From: RGIG4708 sp045538875 | Lineage (GTDB): Bacteria > Bacillota > Clostridia > UMGS1810 | Direction: 5' to 3' | Assembly: GCA_045538875.1 (NCBI GenBank) | Contig: JAZQEG010000028.1 | Location: 1 to 27,371, forward strand | Length of the DNA stretch: 27,371 nucleotides | In this document: piece after piece, positions 8,183-16,614 of the stretch | How positions within the stretch are numbered: position 1 is the first letter of the stretch | How the letters are laid out: every line of letters begins with the position of its first letter | Position numbers and translations under genes: made by a program | The notes under the pieces: model-generated | What the model saw: only the letters and a program-made list of their open reading frames with translations | What the model was told of the DNA's origin: nothing | Database searches by the model: none

Positions 8183-8887
8183 ATGACAAATACAATGTTA
8201 CTTGAGCTTGCGCACCGTGGTTCAAAGGAAGCAGAGGAAAAACTCATATCTGACAACAAGCCACTCGTTATGAGTATTGCCAAAAGATTTTTGGGCAGAG
8301 GGCTTGATATAGATGATATATTTCAGCTTGGGTGCGTAGGACTTTTAAAGGCGATACGCAAATTTGATTGTTCGTACAATGTGTCATTTTCTACATATGC
8401 AGTCCCGCTTATCACTGGTGAAATAAAGCGTTATTTTAGGGATAACTCATACATAAAGGTTAGCCGCAGTACCCGTGAGCTTGCAATAAGGGCATTTAAA
8501 GTGCGTGACAAAATCCTTATGAGCGAGGGCAGAGAGGCAACCTTAAGCGAAATTGCAAAACAGCTCAATTCCGATGTGGAAAGTGTGCTTACAGCTATGG
8601 AATCACAAGCGCCTCCTGAATATTTGTACAGTAAAAAAGGCGATACTGATATATATCTTATAGATACAGTAACATACAATCTGGACACCGGACAGTCACA
8701 TATAAACAGCTTATGCCTTGATATGGCAATAGACAACCTGGATGATGACGAAAGGCTTATTGTAAGGCAACGCTATTATTATGGCAAAACACAAAGCGAG
8801 GTAGCAAAGGAGCTTGGTGTGTCACAGGTGCAAATTTCACGCAAGGAAAAGCAAATACTTAAAAAGCTTCGCGCAAAAATAGAATAA
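8183..8887 (+). CDS. sigF: RNA polymerase sporulation sigma factor F (SpoIIAC)
   Basis: 234 residues, ATG 8183, 7 bp after spoIIAB with only a weak ribosome site (GAGGCAG), which suggests translational coupling. It directs early forespore transcription. Region 2 is clear: DDIFQLGCVGLLKAIRKFD, VSFSTYAVPLITGEIKRYFR, ending in a -10 recognition helix. Region 3 (SEIAKQLNSDVESV) and region 4 with its helix-turn-helix (DERLIVRQRYYYGKTQSEVA, KELGVSQVQISRKEKQILKK) follow. Length and order fit SigF. Its activity is set by the two preceding gene products. Confidence 0.96.
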   Translation: MTNTMLLELAHRGSKEAEEKLISDNKPLVMSIAKRFLGRGLDIDDIFQLGCVGLLKAIRKFDCSYNVSFSTYAVPLITGEIKRYFRDNSYIKVSRSTRELAIRAFKVRDKILMSEGREATLSEIAKQLNSDVESVLTAMESQAPPEYLYSKKGDTDIYLIDTVTYNLDTGQSHINSLCLDMAIDNLDDDERLIVRQRYYYGKTQSEVAKELGVSQVQISRKEKQILKKLRAKIE

Positions 8888-8995
8888 TTATTGCCATTTA
8901 CAACAATTATGTATAATGCTGTTTTATATTTTAGTTTTGATATCAGAGTAATTTGGAAAATAATTGTTTTTGTTTGTACAAATTGACAAACCTAT

Positions 8996-9042
8996 AAAAA
9001 TTAAAAAGAGCTATGGCAAAATGATTTCATTTGCCATAGCTC
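8996..9042 (-). terminator. Terminator of the groESL operon
   Basis: Long stem GAGCTATGGCAAA... / ...TTTGCCATAGCTC (9008-9042), about 13 bp plus a short extension. On the minus strand it is followed by a T-run (A-run at 8996-9007 on the plus strand), so it ends groEL transcription 33 bp after the stop codon. Confidence 0.9.
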
Positions 9043-9074
9043 ACTTGATTTAAAACTATTGTTTTTGTATTATC

Positions 9075-10712
9075 TTAATACATTCCCATACCTGCTCCGC
9101 CTGCAGCTGCTGCACCCATAGCGTTTGCGTTTGGGTCTTCCTTGTCTGCAACAACGCTTTCGGTTGTGAGCACCATACCTGCAACACTTGCAGCGTTTTC
9201 AAGAGCACTCCTTGTAACTTTTGCAGGGTCAACAATACCAGCCTCAAGCATATCCACATATTGTTCGGTAAGAGCATTAAAGCCTATGCCTGCTTTTTGT
9301 GTTTTGATTTTGTCAAGAATTACGCTGCCCTCAAGGCCTGCATTTTTTGCAATTTGTTTTATTGGCTCCTCCAAAGCTTTAAGGATAATTTTAACACCTG
9401 TTTTTTCGTCCTGCTCTGTAATTGTGTCAAGCACCTTTTCAACGCTTGGTATTGCGTTTATATATGATGTACCGCCACCTGCGATAATACCTTCTTCTAC
9501 TGCCGCTTTTGTGGCAGCAAGGGCATCTTCAATTCGCATTTTCATTTCTTTCATTTCGGTTTCGGTTGCAGCACCAACCTTTATTACTGCTACACCGCCA
9601 GAGAGTTTTGCAAGTCTTTCGAGTAATTTTTCTTTATCAAATTCCGATGTTGTTTCGGCAATCTGATTTTTGATAACAGCAATCCTGTCTGCAATTTGTG
9701 TTTTTGCGCCGTTGCCGTCAACAATAATTGTATTTTCTTTTTGTATTTTAACCTGTTTTGCAGTTCCAAGCATATCAAGGGTAGTGTCTTTAAGCTCTAA
9801 GCCAAGCTCTTCGCTTATAACCTGACCGCCTGTTAAAATGGCAATGTCTTTAAGCATTTCCTTGCGTCTGTCGCCAAAGCCCGGAGCTTTAACAGCCACG
9901 CAGTTAAATGTGCCTCTGAGCTTATTTACAATAAGGGTTGTAAGTGCTTCGCCCTCAATGTCCTCTGCAATAATAAGCAGCTTTTTGCCAACCTTTACAA
10001 TCTGCTCAAGGAGAGGCAAAATTTCCTGAATGTTTGAAATCTTTTTGTCTGTAATAAGTATGCTTGCATCGTCAAGCTCTGCTTCCATTTTTTCGGTGTC
10101 GGTAACCATATAAGGCGAAATGTAACCTCTGTCAAACTGCATACCCTCTACAACATCGCAGTAGGTTTCGGCAGTTTTTGACTCCTCAACGGTAATAACG
10201 CCATCGCTTGACACCTTTTCCATAGCGTCTGCAATAAGTGTGCCAATGTATTCGTTGGCAGCCGATACAGATGCTACTCTTGAAATATCCTCTTTGCCGC
10301 TTACCTTTTTTGCGTTTGTTTTGATGTATTCAACTGCCGCATCAACAGCCTTACCAATACCTTTGCGTACTATCATAGGGTTTGCACCTGCTGCAACATT
10401 TTTAATACCTTCACGGATAATAGCTTGTGCAAGGAGTGTAGCTGTTGTTGTACCGTCACCTGCAACATCGTTTGTTTTTGTTGCAACCTCTTTTACAAGC
10501 TGAGCACCCATATTTTCAAATGGGTCTTCAAGCTCAATTTCTTTAGCAATTGTAACACCATCGTTTGTAATAAGGGGAGAACCAAATTTTTTGTCAAGTA
10601 GAGCGTTTCTCCCTTTTGGTCCAAGTGTAATTTTAACTGCGTCTGCAAGCTGGTCTACACCTGCCTGAAGAGCGCGTCTGGCTTCTTCGCCAAATAAAAT
10701 CTGTTTTGCCAT
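9075..10712 (-). CDS. groEL: Chaperonin GroEL
   Basis: 545 residues, start MAKQILFGEEARRALQAGV. GroEL forms the 14-subunit ATP-driven folding chamber with GroES in the cytoplasm. Seen motifs: KITLGPKGRNALLDKKFGSP (nucleotide site), VAGDGTTTATLLAQAIIREG with the ATPase Asp-Gly-Thr-Thr-Thr near residue 86-90, KAPGFGDRRKEMLKDIAILT and AGGGTSYINAIP in the later intermediate domain. It ends in the usual Gly/Met-rich tail (GGAGMGMY). The ribosome site is AAAGGATTTGATTAAAC, and groES is 113 bp upstream. Full-length and intact. Confidence 0.98.
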   Translation of the reverse strand: MAKQILFGEEARRALQAGVDQLADAVKITLGPKGRNALLDKKFGSPLITNDGVTIAKEIELEDPFENMGAQLVKEVATKTNDVAGDGTTTATLLAQAIIREGIKNVAAGANPMIVRKGIGKAVDAAVEYIKTNAKKVSGKEDISRVASVSAANEYIGTLIADAMEKVSSDGVITVEESKTAETYCDVVEGMQFDRGYISPYMVTDTEKMEAELDDASILITDKKISNIQEILPLLEQIVKVGKKLLIIAEDIEGEALTTLIVNKLRGTFNCVAVKAPGFGDRRKEMLKDIAILTGGQVISEELGLELKDTTLDMLGTAKQVKIQKENTIIVDGNGAKTQIADRIAVIKNQIAETTSEFDKEKLLERLAKLSGGVAVIKVGAATETEMKEMKMRIEDALAATKAAVEEGIIAGGGTSYINAIPSVEKVLDTITEQDEKTGVKIILKALEEPIKQIAKNAGLEGSVILDKIKTQKAGIGFNALTEQYVDMLEAGIVDPAKVTRSALENAASVAGMVLTTESVVADKEDPNANAMGAAAAGGAGMGMY

Positions 10713-10825
10713 GTTTAATCAAATCCTTTCTGTCAGGTAAATTTTAGCATTTTAATTTACACATAAAACTTGTTCGCGTGTGAGATAAATAACAATCCTG
10801 TACGCTACAAAAACGGTAGTAAAGC

Positions 10826-11110
10826 TTATTCTACTACTGCCAATATATCGCTCTGTCTTACAATTATTTTTTCTTCGCCGTCAAGCTTAACCTTTGTGCC
10901 GGCATACTGGCTGATAAGCACCTTGTCACCAACCTTGATTTCCATAACTACTTCCTTGCCGTCAACAATTCCGCCCGGTCCAACTGCAAGTACCTCTGCT
11001 ACCTCGGGCTTTTCCTTTGCGCTGCCTGTAAGTACAATTCCGCTTTTGGTTGTTTCTTCTGTTTCAACCATTTTGATAACAACTCTGTCTGCCAATGGTT
11101 TGATTGTCAT
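10826..11110 (-). CDS. groES: Co-chaperonin GroES
   Basis: 94 residues, MTIKPLADRVVIKMVETEET at the start and DKVLISQYAGTKVKLDGEEK near the end; the mobile loop (TKSGIVLTGSAKEKPE) is present. It caps the GroEL chamber as a heptamer. It is the first gene of the groESL operon, with AGGAGGCATAAGCT as the ribosome site and a CIRCE operator plus promoter just upstream. Confidence 0.98.
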   Translation of the reverse strand: MTIKPLADRVVIKMVETEETTKSGIVLTGSAKEKPEVAEVLAVGPGGIVDGKEVVMEIKVGDKVLISQYAGTKVKLDGEEKIIVRQSDILAVVE

Positions 11111-11154
11111 AGCTTATGCCTCCTAAATATATAATAAAAAAATTTTAAACTGTT

Positions 11155-11181
11155 TTAGCACTCTCTTGGTATGATTGCTAA
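11155..11181 (-). promoter_or_regulatory. CIRCE operator (HrcA binding site) of groESL
   Basis: TTAGCACTC (11155-11163), 9-base spacer, GATTGCTAA (11173-11181). This matches the CIRCE consensus TTAGCACTC-N9-GAGTGCTAA with one mismatch. It lies between the groES promoter and start codon, so groESL should be repressed by HrcA and induced by heat. Confidence 0.93.
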
Positions 11182-11193
11182 CTTATATAAGGT

Positions 11194-11221
11194 ATTATAA
11201 CTCAAATTTTAAAAAAATCAA
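11194..11221 (-). promoter_or_regulatory. Sigma-A-type promoter of groESL
   Basis: On the minus strand TTGATT (11221-11216), 16-base spacer, TATAAT (11199-11194). The start of transcription would fall just before the CIRCE operator. Confidence 0.65.
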
Positions 11222-11287
11222 TACCTAAAATGATTTGTTAACAGTTTGTTATTAATTCACATAGTAATATATGTTAAATTTCCATTT

Positions 11288-12385
11288 TTATACATTAAAT
11301 CTAAATAGAACAATATCTCCGTCGTTCATTACATAGTCTTTGCCTTCGAGGCGCACAAGTCCCTTTTCTCTTGCAGCAGCATATGTTCCGCAAGCCATAA
11401 GGTCGCTGTATGCAACAACCTCAGCTCTAATAAAGCCTTTTTCAAAATCGGTATGAATTTTGCCTGCAGCCTGAGGTGCTTTTGTACCTTTTTTTATTGT
11501 CCATGCTCTGCACTCATCTGAGCCGCTTGTCAAAAAGCTTATAAGCCCAAGTAGAGAGTAGCTCTTTTTAACAAGGCGGTTAAGGCCCGACTCTTCAACA
11601 CCGAGTTCGTTAAGAAATGCAAGCTTTTCATCTTCGTCAAGTTCAGAAAGCTCCTGCTCAATTTGTGCACTTATAGGGAGCACCTCTGCGTTTTCCTGCT
11701 TTGCAAGATTAGTAAGTGCAGATACATATTTGTTGCCATCAATGCCGTTTGCAAAATCGTCCTCTGCAACATTTGCCGCATATATAACGGGCTTTGTTGT
11801 GAGCAAAAACAAATCTCTCATAAATTCCTGCTCTTCTTTTGCAATTTCCACAGAGCGTGCAGGCTTTCCGTTTTCAAGTGCGTTGTACAGGCGGTCGAGC
11901 ATTTCAAGCTCTGCTTTGTACTTTTTGTCACCTGTTTTAACCATTTTGGAAACACGTTCTTTGCGTTTTTCCACTGCCTCCATATCGGCAAAAATAAGCT
12001 CCATATTAATGGTTTCGGCATCTCTGCAAGGGTCGATGGAGCCGTCTACGTGTACAATGTTTCCGTCGTCAAAGCATCGCACTACATGTACAATTGCGTC
12101 TACCTCCCTTATGTGCGACAAAAATTTGTTGCCAAGGCCTTCGCCACGGCTTGCGCCTTTTACAAGGCCCGCAATGTCAACAAACTCTATAACTGCAGGG
12201 GTGGTTTTTTTGGGGTTGTACATTTGGGTAAGCTTGTTGAGGCGCTCATCAGGCACTGCAACAACACCCACATTTGGCTCTATTGTGCAAAAAGGATAGT
12301 TTGCCGATTCTGCTCCTGCCTTAGTAATAGCATTAAAAAGTGTACTTTTGCCTACGTTTGGCAACCCCACTATACCAAGTTTCAT
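11288..12385 (-). CDS. ychF: Redox/ribosome-associated P-loop ATPase YchF
   Basis: 365 residues, the usual length. YchF is an Obg-family P-loop protein that prefers ATP and is linked to ribosomes and stress responses. The Walker A motif is GLPNVGKST (residues 7-15). PFCTIEPNVGVVAVPDERL and FVDIAGLVKGASRGEGLGN (G3 with switch II) follow, a coiled-coil insertion begins near MELIFADMEAVEKRKERVSK, and the C-terminal TGS domain ends in DYVMNDGDIVLFRFNV. The ribosome site AAAGGAG lies 14 bp before the ATG at 12385. The integrase gene of the mobile element ends only 74 bp upstream, so the native promoter of ychF may have been displaced. Confidence 0.97.
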   Translation of the reverse strand: MKLGIVGLPNVGKSTLFNAITKAGAESANYPFCTIEPNVGVVAVPDERLNKLTQMYNPKKTTPAVIEFVDIAGLVKGASRGEGLGNKFLSHIREVDAIVHVVRCFDDGNIVHVDGSIDPCRDAETINMELIFADMEAVEKRKERVSKMVKTGDKKYKAELEMLDRLYNALENGKPARSVEIAKEEQEFMRDLFLLTTKPVIYAANVAEDDFANGIDGNKYVSALTNLAKQENAEVLPISAQIEQELSELDEDEKLAFLNELGVEESGLNRLVKKSYSLLGLISFLTSGSDECRAWTIKKGTKAPQAAGKIHTDFEKGFIRAEVVAYSDLMACGTYAAAREKGLVRLEGKDYVMNDGDIVLFRFNV

Positions 12386-12459
12386 TATATTTCACTTCTC
12401 CTTTATTTTCAAGGCTTTCAGGCATTTTTTAGTTGGCTCATACTCCATTTGTACGCCAC
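12386..12459. other. Probable left boundary region (att) of the integrated element
   Basis: This 74-bp gap separates the ychF start codon from the stop of the element's integrase; tyrosine integrase genes usually abut one attachment site. On the minus strand a short frame here encodes MEYEPTKKCLKALKIKEK and stops just before the ychF ATG, overlapping its ribosome site. This could be the rebuilt 3' end of a host gene into which the element inserted, or chance. The other att site is outside the window, so the core cannot be fixed. Confidence 0.35.
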
Positions 12460-13653
12460 CTATGCCATCAATTCTTTCATTTTTGTTTCAAACTGCTGTA
12501 CTGCCTGAAGCATAGAATCATCTGTAGTGTGTGCATATCGGTCTAAAGTCGTTTTAACCGATGCATGACCAAGCAAAGAACTGAGAAATTTAAAATTTAC
12601 TCCAATCTCTACCGCACGAGTTGCATATGTATGTCTCAAACAGTGCATACAAAATCTTCGTATGTTTGCTTCATCGCACAGCTTATATAAATGGGTGTCG
12701 TAAGAAGAATTCTTTGCCGGCTCTCCTGTTCTGTAGTTGATAAACACAAGGTCTTTCATCACAAGAGTTGATTTCTCACCAGTATGTCTATCCATATACT
12801 CTAATGTTTGTGACAAAGTATCGGATTGTTTTCTTGTATCTTTTGTGGCATAAACTTCTTGTAGTATTTCATATGCTCTGTCTGTTAGCGGTATAGTACG
12901 ATAACTTGTGGGTGTTTTTGGTGTTCCTGCTCTCCAATAACCTCTACTATGTCTGTATTCCAATGTCTTGTTTACGGTTAGAGTGCGTTTTTCCCAATCA
13001 ATAGCATCCCAAGTCAAACCAACCATTTCTCCTGTACGCAAACCCGTTTCAAGTAATAGGGCGTACTGATAATAATTGTGTGACCGCTTTGCCACTTCCA
13101 AGAATTTCTTTTGTTCTTCGATGGTGAGATATTTTATGTCATTCACCGCTTTTACAGGCTTTGTGAATCTAACCCCATCCATAGGATGTTTTGATATTAA
13201 ATCATTCATTAGAGCAGATTTAAACATCGTCCCCATAGCTATAAATGTTTGCCGTATGGTAGAACCTGCGTAGTCCTCATTCATGTCATTTAAGACCTTT
13301 TGACAATGAAGCGGTTTTACATTGGATAACAACAGTTTACCTACTACGGGTTGAATATTTTGCTTATATCTTTCCCGATAGTTTCTAAGGGTGTTCGGTG
13401 CTAAATCACCGACAATGTTCTCAATCCAAAAGTTGAACCAAGCATCTACAGTCATTTGTGATGATACGCCACGCTTGTTGTGTTCGTCCTCATACTTTGC
13501 TTCAGCAAGCCATTTTTTGGCTTCGTTAGGTTTATCAAAATACCTTTCAACTCTTTTGCCTGTTACCTTGCTTACAAATCTTGCGGAGTATTTTTTATCC
13601 TTTCTTTGATAAACTCCGGCACCGATTTCTTTTCCTTTTAAGTCTTTTCCCAT
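12460..13653 (-). CDS. int: Tyrosine-family site-specific integrase of the element
   Basis: 397 residues; ATG 13653 after AAAAGGAGTTGATACACT. It catalyses integration and, with Xis, excision. Order: an N-terminal arm-binding domain (GAGVYQRKDKKYSARFV, AKKWLAEAKYEDEHNK), a core-binding SAM-like domain (~65-165), and the catalytic domain. Active-site residues are visible: Arg206 in TGLRTGEMVGL, His337 and Arg340 in HCLRHTYAT, His363 in LLGHASVKTT and the nucleophile Tyr373 in DRYAHT. This is the Tn916/phage integrase architecture. It lies at the element edge next to ychF and has its own consensus promoter, with an excisionase gene immediately upstream. Confidence 0.95.
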   Translation of the reverse strand: MGKDLKGKEIGAGVYQRKDKKYSARFVSKVTGKRVERYFDKPNEAKKWLAEAKYEDEHNKRGVSSQMTVDAWFNFWIENIVGDLAPNTLRNYRERYKQNIQPVVGKLLLSNVKPLHCQKVLNDMNEDYAGSTIRQTFIAMGTMFKSALMNDLISKHPMDGVRFTKPVKAVNDIKYLTIEEQKKFLEVAKRSHNYYQYALLLETGLRTGEMVGLTWDAIDWEKRTLTVNKTLEYRHSRGYWRAGTPKTPTSYRTIPLTDRAYEILQEVYATKDTRKQSDTLSQTLEYMDRHTGEKSTLVMKDLVFINYRTGEPAKNSSYDTHLYKLCDEANIRRFCMHCLRHTYATRAVEIGVNFKFLSSLLGHASVKTTLDRYAHTTDDSMLQAVQQFETKMKELMA

Positions 13654-13697
13654 AGTGTATCAACTCCTTTTGTGTAAAGAGTCTGACACAGAGTAAT

Positions 13698-13726
13698 ATT
13701 ATATCATGTTATGCCAAAAAAGTCAA
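13698..13726 (-). promoter_or_regulatory. Strong sigma-A-type promoter of the integrase gene
   Basis: On the minus strand TTGACT (13726-13721), exactly 17 bases, TATAAT (13703-13698), about 45 bp before the integrase ATG. It lies between xis and int, so int can be expressed independently of the genes upstream. Confidence 0.75.
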
Positions 13727-13767
13727 TCAGATACGCAATTTTCGTGTCAAAACTCTGAAATTTTGTA

Positions 13768-13980
13768 TTATATCTCTATACTTTTCTCCAAAAATTTTTC
13801 AAATTCTTTACGCTTTACTAATCGTTTAGTACCTATATGCAATACAAAGTCATTCATAGGGTTATTTATAATCTCATCCATTTTGTTTATACCGATGTTG
13901 GTATATGCAGATGCTTCTTTCGGTGTGAGTAAAAATTTCTCCCAAATGGGTATAGTGTTTGTAGCTGTATTGTTTGTCAA
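13768..13980 (-). CDS. xis: Tn916-type excisionase
   Basis: 70 residues from TTG 13980 with AAGGAG 9 bases upstream; a nearby ATG is closed by a stop after three codons. The sequence follows the Tn916 Xis plan: IPIWEKFLLTPKEASAYTNI (winged-helix start), GINKMDEIINN, and the ending VLHIGTKRLVKRKEFEKFLE. Xis bends DNA at the attachment arms and steers the integrase toward excision. It lies 114 bp upstream of int, as in Tn916-like elements. Confidence 0.88.
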   Translation of the reverse strand: MTNNTATNTIPIWEKFLLTPKEASAYTNIGINKMDEIINNPMNDFVLHIGTKRLVKRKEFEKFLEKSIEI

Positions 13981-14007
13981 ATAATCATTTCTCCTTTTCG
14001 TTATATA

Positions 14008-14037
14008 TTAAAGGTGCTACCATTTACAGATAGCACC
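14008..14037 (-). terminator. Hairpin terminator between the recombinase operon and xis
   Basis: Stem GGTGCTA (14013-14019) / TAGCACC (14031-14037), followed on the minus strand by a short T-rich tail (TTTAATATAT). It lies 6 bp after the last gene of the upstream operon and separates it from the xis-int module. Confidence 0.55.
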
Positions 14038-14042
14038 AATCA

Positions 14043-15005
14043 TCAAATCTTGCACAAATCCTTATATTCTTGCAATATATCTTCGTGCTTTGCTTCTCTT
14101 ATAAATCCTCTTGCTTTTGAACTTAAAAACGGATAATTCATAATCACACTCGTCATACCGACACTGCCCGATGCAGCCATAAAATTTGTTATTGCGGTAT
14201 GTCGAAAATCAAGATGTTTTAAGTTTTTTATGCCTATTAGTTCTCCCAAATAAAAACACCATCTCATTATGATATTGTTTGTAATCGGATTATCATTAGA
14301 GCAATTTCTTTTTATTTCGCTTCTAAAAACATAGCCTCTATCGTTCAAATTCAATTCTTCTCTGTTGTGTTTCATTTCATTTAGCAATTCAGATACATCT
14401 TTGCTAAAATATAGCGTATCACCTTCAAGGTTAATAACTCTATGAGCAAAGTTTATATGCTCCCATCTCAAGTGTTTAATATGTTTGCTTTTACATCCTG
14501 TTGATAAAGAAAACAAGGCATACAGTTTTAAGTTCAGTGGAGCTTCTTTCCTTATTGTCTCTATTTGCTCATCTGATAGATGGTTAGATGTGATTGTGCC
14601 TCTTTTCTTTCTTGCGTGTACAACTAAATCTTTTGCTTTGCTAAACGGATTTGCAGAACAATAAGAGTTCATAAGAAAATAGTCGTACATATGATATAGT
14701 CTATATGTAACAAAAGTAATTGTTTCTGAAGATGACCTGCTCGATAAATAGTATATAAAATCCTCCGCCATATTGTCGGTAACATCAAAAATATCAATGC
14801 CGTCTTTTTCTTGATGTATATACTCTAAAAATCTGCATATTCCTTTAAAACAAATATTGCGTATATTACTTTCTTCGTCATTATCTATGAGTTGTTTAAT
14901 ATATTCCAATGTCCTAAAGGCATTATTATAACTTATATGTTCAAATAAATCACGCCTACTTAATTTGTAACCTTTATACTCAAAAATGTTATTTTCATTA
15001 TTCAT
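14043..15005 (-). CDS. Catalytically degenerate tyrosine-recombinase paralogue
   Basis: 320 residues; its ATG overlaps the stop of the preceding gene as ATGA. The fold signals of a tyrosine recombinase are there: an N-terminal core-binding region (ICRFLEYIHQEKDGIDIFDV), YALFSLSTGCKSKHIKHLRW, and LKHLDFRHTAITNFMAASGS. The active site is not: the first Arg is Lys172 (TGCK in place of TGAR), the first residue of the HxxR box is Leu265, and the nucleophile position holds Phe301/Ile302 (RGFIRE) instead of Tyr. Its C-terminus (ILQEYKDLCKI) matches that of the intact recombinase at 15,637-16,614 (FLLQYKDQFGI), so it is a true paralogue. It cannot be an active strand-transferase; a structural or regulatory partner role is inferred. 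Confidence 0.85.
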   Translation of the reverse strand: MNNENNIFEYKGYKLSRRDLFEHISYNNAFRTLEYIKQLIDNDEESNIRNICFKGICRFLEYIHQEKDGIDIFDVTDNMAEDFIYYLSSRSSSETITFVTYRLYHMYDYFLMNSYCSANPFSKAKDLVVHARKKRGTITSNHLSDEQIETIRKEAPLNLKLYALFSLSTGCKSKHIKHLRWEHINFAHRVINLEGDTLYFSKDVSELLNEMKHNREELNLNDRGYVFRSEIKRNCSNDNPITNNIIMRWCFYLGELIGIKNLKHLDFRHTAITNFMAASGSVGMTSVIMNYPFLSSKARGFIREAKHEDILQEYKDLCKI

Positions 15006-15625
15006 TCGTATAACTCCTTAAACAGCTTTTTATTTATGATTTTATCATATAAATCTTTTGGTAATTTATCTTTGTTTTGCTCTGCAAAATCATAAACTTC
15101 TTTTCTTAGAAGAGTTTTTCTTATTTCTATTATTTCCTCTTTTGAGTTTGAAAAGGCTATTTTATTCTTACAGTAATAGAGGGCATACATACCGCCTTTT
15201 TCTTGACAAACACCTACAAACAATCCTCTCTTTATTGAGTTATTTATTTTTATAATAGTGTTATTTATTTTTGCGGGCAAAAAGCAAGTTGTTTCAGGAG
15301 AAATGTAAGTGTCATGTATGTCGAACAACCTATAGGAGAGTTCCATTTTTTCTTTTCCAACTTCGTAATAGTTGTCATTGTACCAAGTTTCAAAAACATA
15401 AAAGTCTTTCCATTCCTCGCATAGTTTCACACCCTTTAATTTAGCATTTCCTCTGTCTATTTGTAAAAGCATAGTCCACAATTTATACTGGTGTAAGTTT
15501 GATATATTTCGTGTTGTATCTCTATTAGCTCTATTTTTCGTGTTTAACAAGTTTTTATACGGAGGACAATCACCGTATATAGTAAACCCCAATTCGTTCC
15601 AATCAATGCCGTTTTTACCTTTCAT
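15002..15625 (-). CDS. Phage-type HNH/AP2-like DNA-binding protein (paralogue 1)
   Basis: 207 residues, ATG 15625 after AGAGGTACGC. It opens with GIDWNELGFTIYGDCPPYKN and then shows a pattern common in phage and mobile-element HNH/AP2-like proteins: YKLWTMLLQIDRGNAKLKGV, LCEEWKDFYVFETWYNDNYY, METLSYR-type linker, and YISPETTCFLPAKINN. The C-terminal third (LFVGVCQEKGGMYALYYC, KNKIAFSNSKEEIIEIRKTL) is laid out like an AP2-type DNA-binding unit. No complete HNH catalytic motif is visible, so nuclease activity is doubtful. It lies between the two tyrosine-recombinase genes and overlaps the downstream one by 4 bp. Confidence 0.65.
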   Translation of the reverse strand: MKGKNGIDWNELGFTIYGDCPPYKNLLNTKNRANRDTTRNISNLHQYKLWTMLLQIDRGNAKLKGVKLCEEWKDFYVFETWYNDNYYEVGKEKMELSYRLFDIHDTYISPETTCFLPAKINNTIIKINNSIKRGLFVGVCQEKGGMYALYYCKNKIAFSNSKEEIIEIRKTLLRKEVYDFAEQNKDKLPKDLYDKIINKKLFKELYE

Positions 15626-15636
15626 GCGTACCTCTC

Positions 15637-16614
15637 TTATATTCCAAATTGGTCTTTGTATTGTAATAAAAAGTTTGTGTCCTTTAAGTTCACATAATTC
15701 TGAAGCGTAGTTGAAATACTTTTGTGATGCAACACTAATGATGTAATGGCTATATCTCCACCATTTTGAAGAAGTAAATTACTACAAGTGTGTCTAAAAC
15801 TATGTGGCGTAAGCTCCGGTACGCCACACATTTCACCAACCTTATGTGCCCACTTACCAAGTGTTGCAGAAGTAACATGCCTAACCTCTACGGTATTTTC
15901 CTTGTAAAACCTTACAGGAGAGGGGAATAACCAGCCTCCGTCATTCACTTTGTTAAGTTCACGTTCTGATCTTAGCCTTAGAAGTAGTTTCTTCACATAT
16001 TCGCTGAACATTAGAGTACAGTAGTTTGAAAATTTTTCTTTCACATTGTAAACCATTCTTTTTTCAAAATCTATTTGTTCCCAACGGATGGACGATACCG
16101 CTGTAACTCTTGCACCGGTTGAAAGTGAGAAAAAAGCATATGCTTGTAATGTTCTATCTCCATTCTCTTCCAGTTTTTCTTTCAATATTTCAATCTGCTT
16201 TTTTGTTAAAAAGCACTTGTGATCTCGCTCATATTCTTTTTTTGGTCTTTTCAAATAATACATAGGATTAAACTGTGTTACTCCCTTTGATATAAGGTAT
16301 TTATAAAACACAGACAAACCATTCATTTTTGTAGATATACTTGATGGTTTTAATCCACATTTACTTAAATACAGAAAATAATCTTCCATTTCGGAAATAG
16401 TAACATCTGTAAGAGCCTTATCATTCAATCGTTCATAAATATAATTTAAGTAGTGTAATAATAATTGAATCTTGATGTTAATTGTTTCTCTTTTTAAACT
16501 TGATATATTAATATATTTTAAATAAGACTGCGCCAACTCAACATTTTGCGGATTTACCTTTTCTAAAATTTCTCTACGCCTTAATGTTATTTCTTTAAAT
16601 ATACTTTCGCTCAT
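15637..16614 (-). CDS. Tyrosine recombinase with an intact active site
   Basis: 325 residues. The ATG at 16614 overlaps the stop of a 45-codon gene as TAATG. The N-terminal half is a SAM-like core-binding domain (YLKYINISSLKRETINIKIQ, MEDYFLYLSKCGLKPSSIST). The catalytic half has Arg169 in LSTGARVTAVSSIRW, His271/Arg274 in TPHSFRHTCSNLLL, the LHHKSISTT histidine and the nucleophile Tyr307 in LQNYVNL. It is XerC/D-sized and lacks the arm-binding domain of the element's integrase, so it probably acts on simpler sites. It is in one operon with a dead paralogue and three HNH/AP2-like proteins, directly downstream of the tape-measure gene. Its target is unknown. Confidence 0.92.
   Translation of the reverse strand: MSESIFKEITLRRREILEKVNPQNVELAQSYLKYINISSLKRETINIKIQLLLHYLNYIYERLNDKALTDVTISEMEDYFLYLSKCGLKPSSISTKMNGLSVFYKYLISKGVTQFNPMYYLKRPKKEYERDHKCFLTKKQIEILKEKLEENGDRTLQAYAFFSLSTGARVTAVSSIRWEQIDFEKRMVYNVKEKFSNYCTLMFSEYVKKLLLRLRSERELNKVNDGGWLFPSPVRFYKENTVEVRHVTSATLGKWAHKVGEMCGVPELTPHSFRHTCSNLLLQNGGDIAITSLVLHHKSISTTLQNYVNLKDTNFLLQYKDQFGI

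Noticed and set aside
8888..8995. Possible terminator after sigF
   Set aside because: An imperfect A/T-rich inverted repeat (ATAATTATTG/CAACAATTAT) is present but too weak to call with confidence.
9142..9666. 174-codon open frame on the plus strand
   Set aside because: It is the antisense shadow of groEL, composed of Ser/Ala/Thr/Pro-rich sequence with no ribosome site.
11663..12508. 281-codon open frame on the plus strand
   Set aside because: Antisense shadow of ychF; Cys/Phe/Tyr-rich composition without recognisable domains, and it spans the element boundary.
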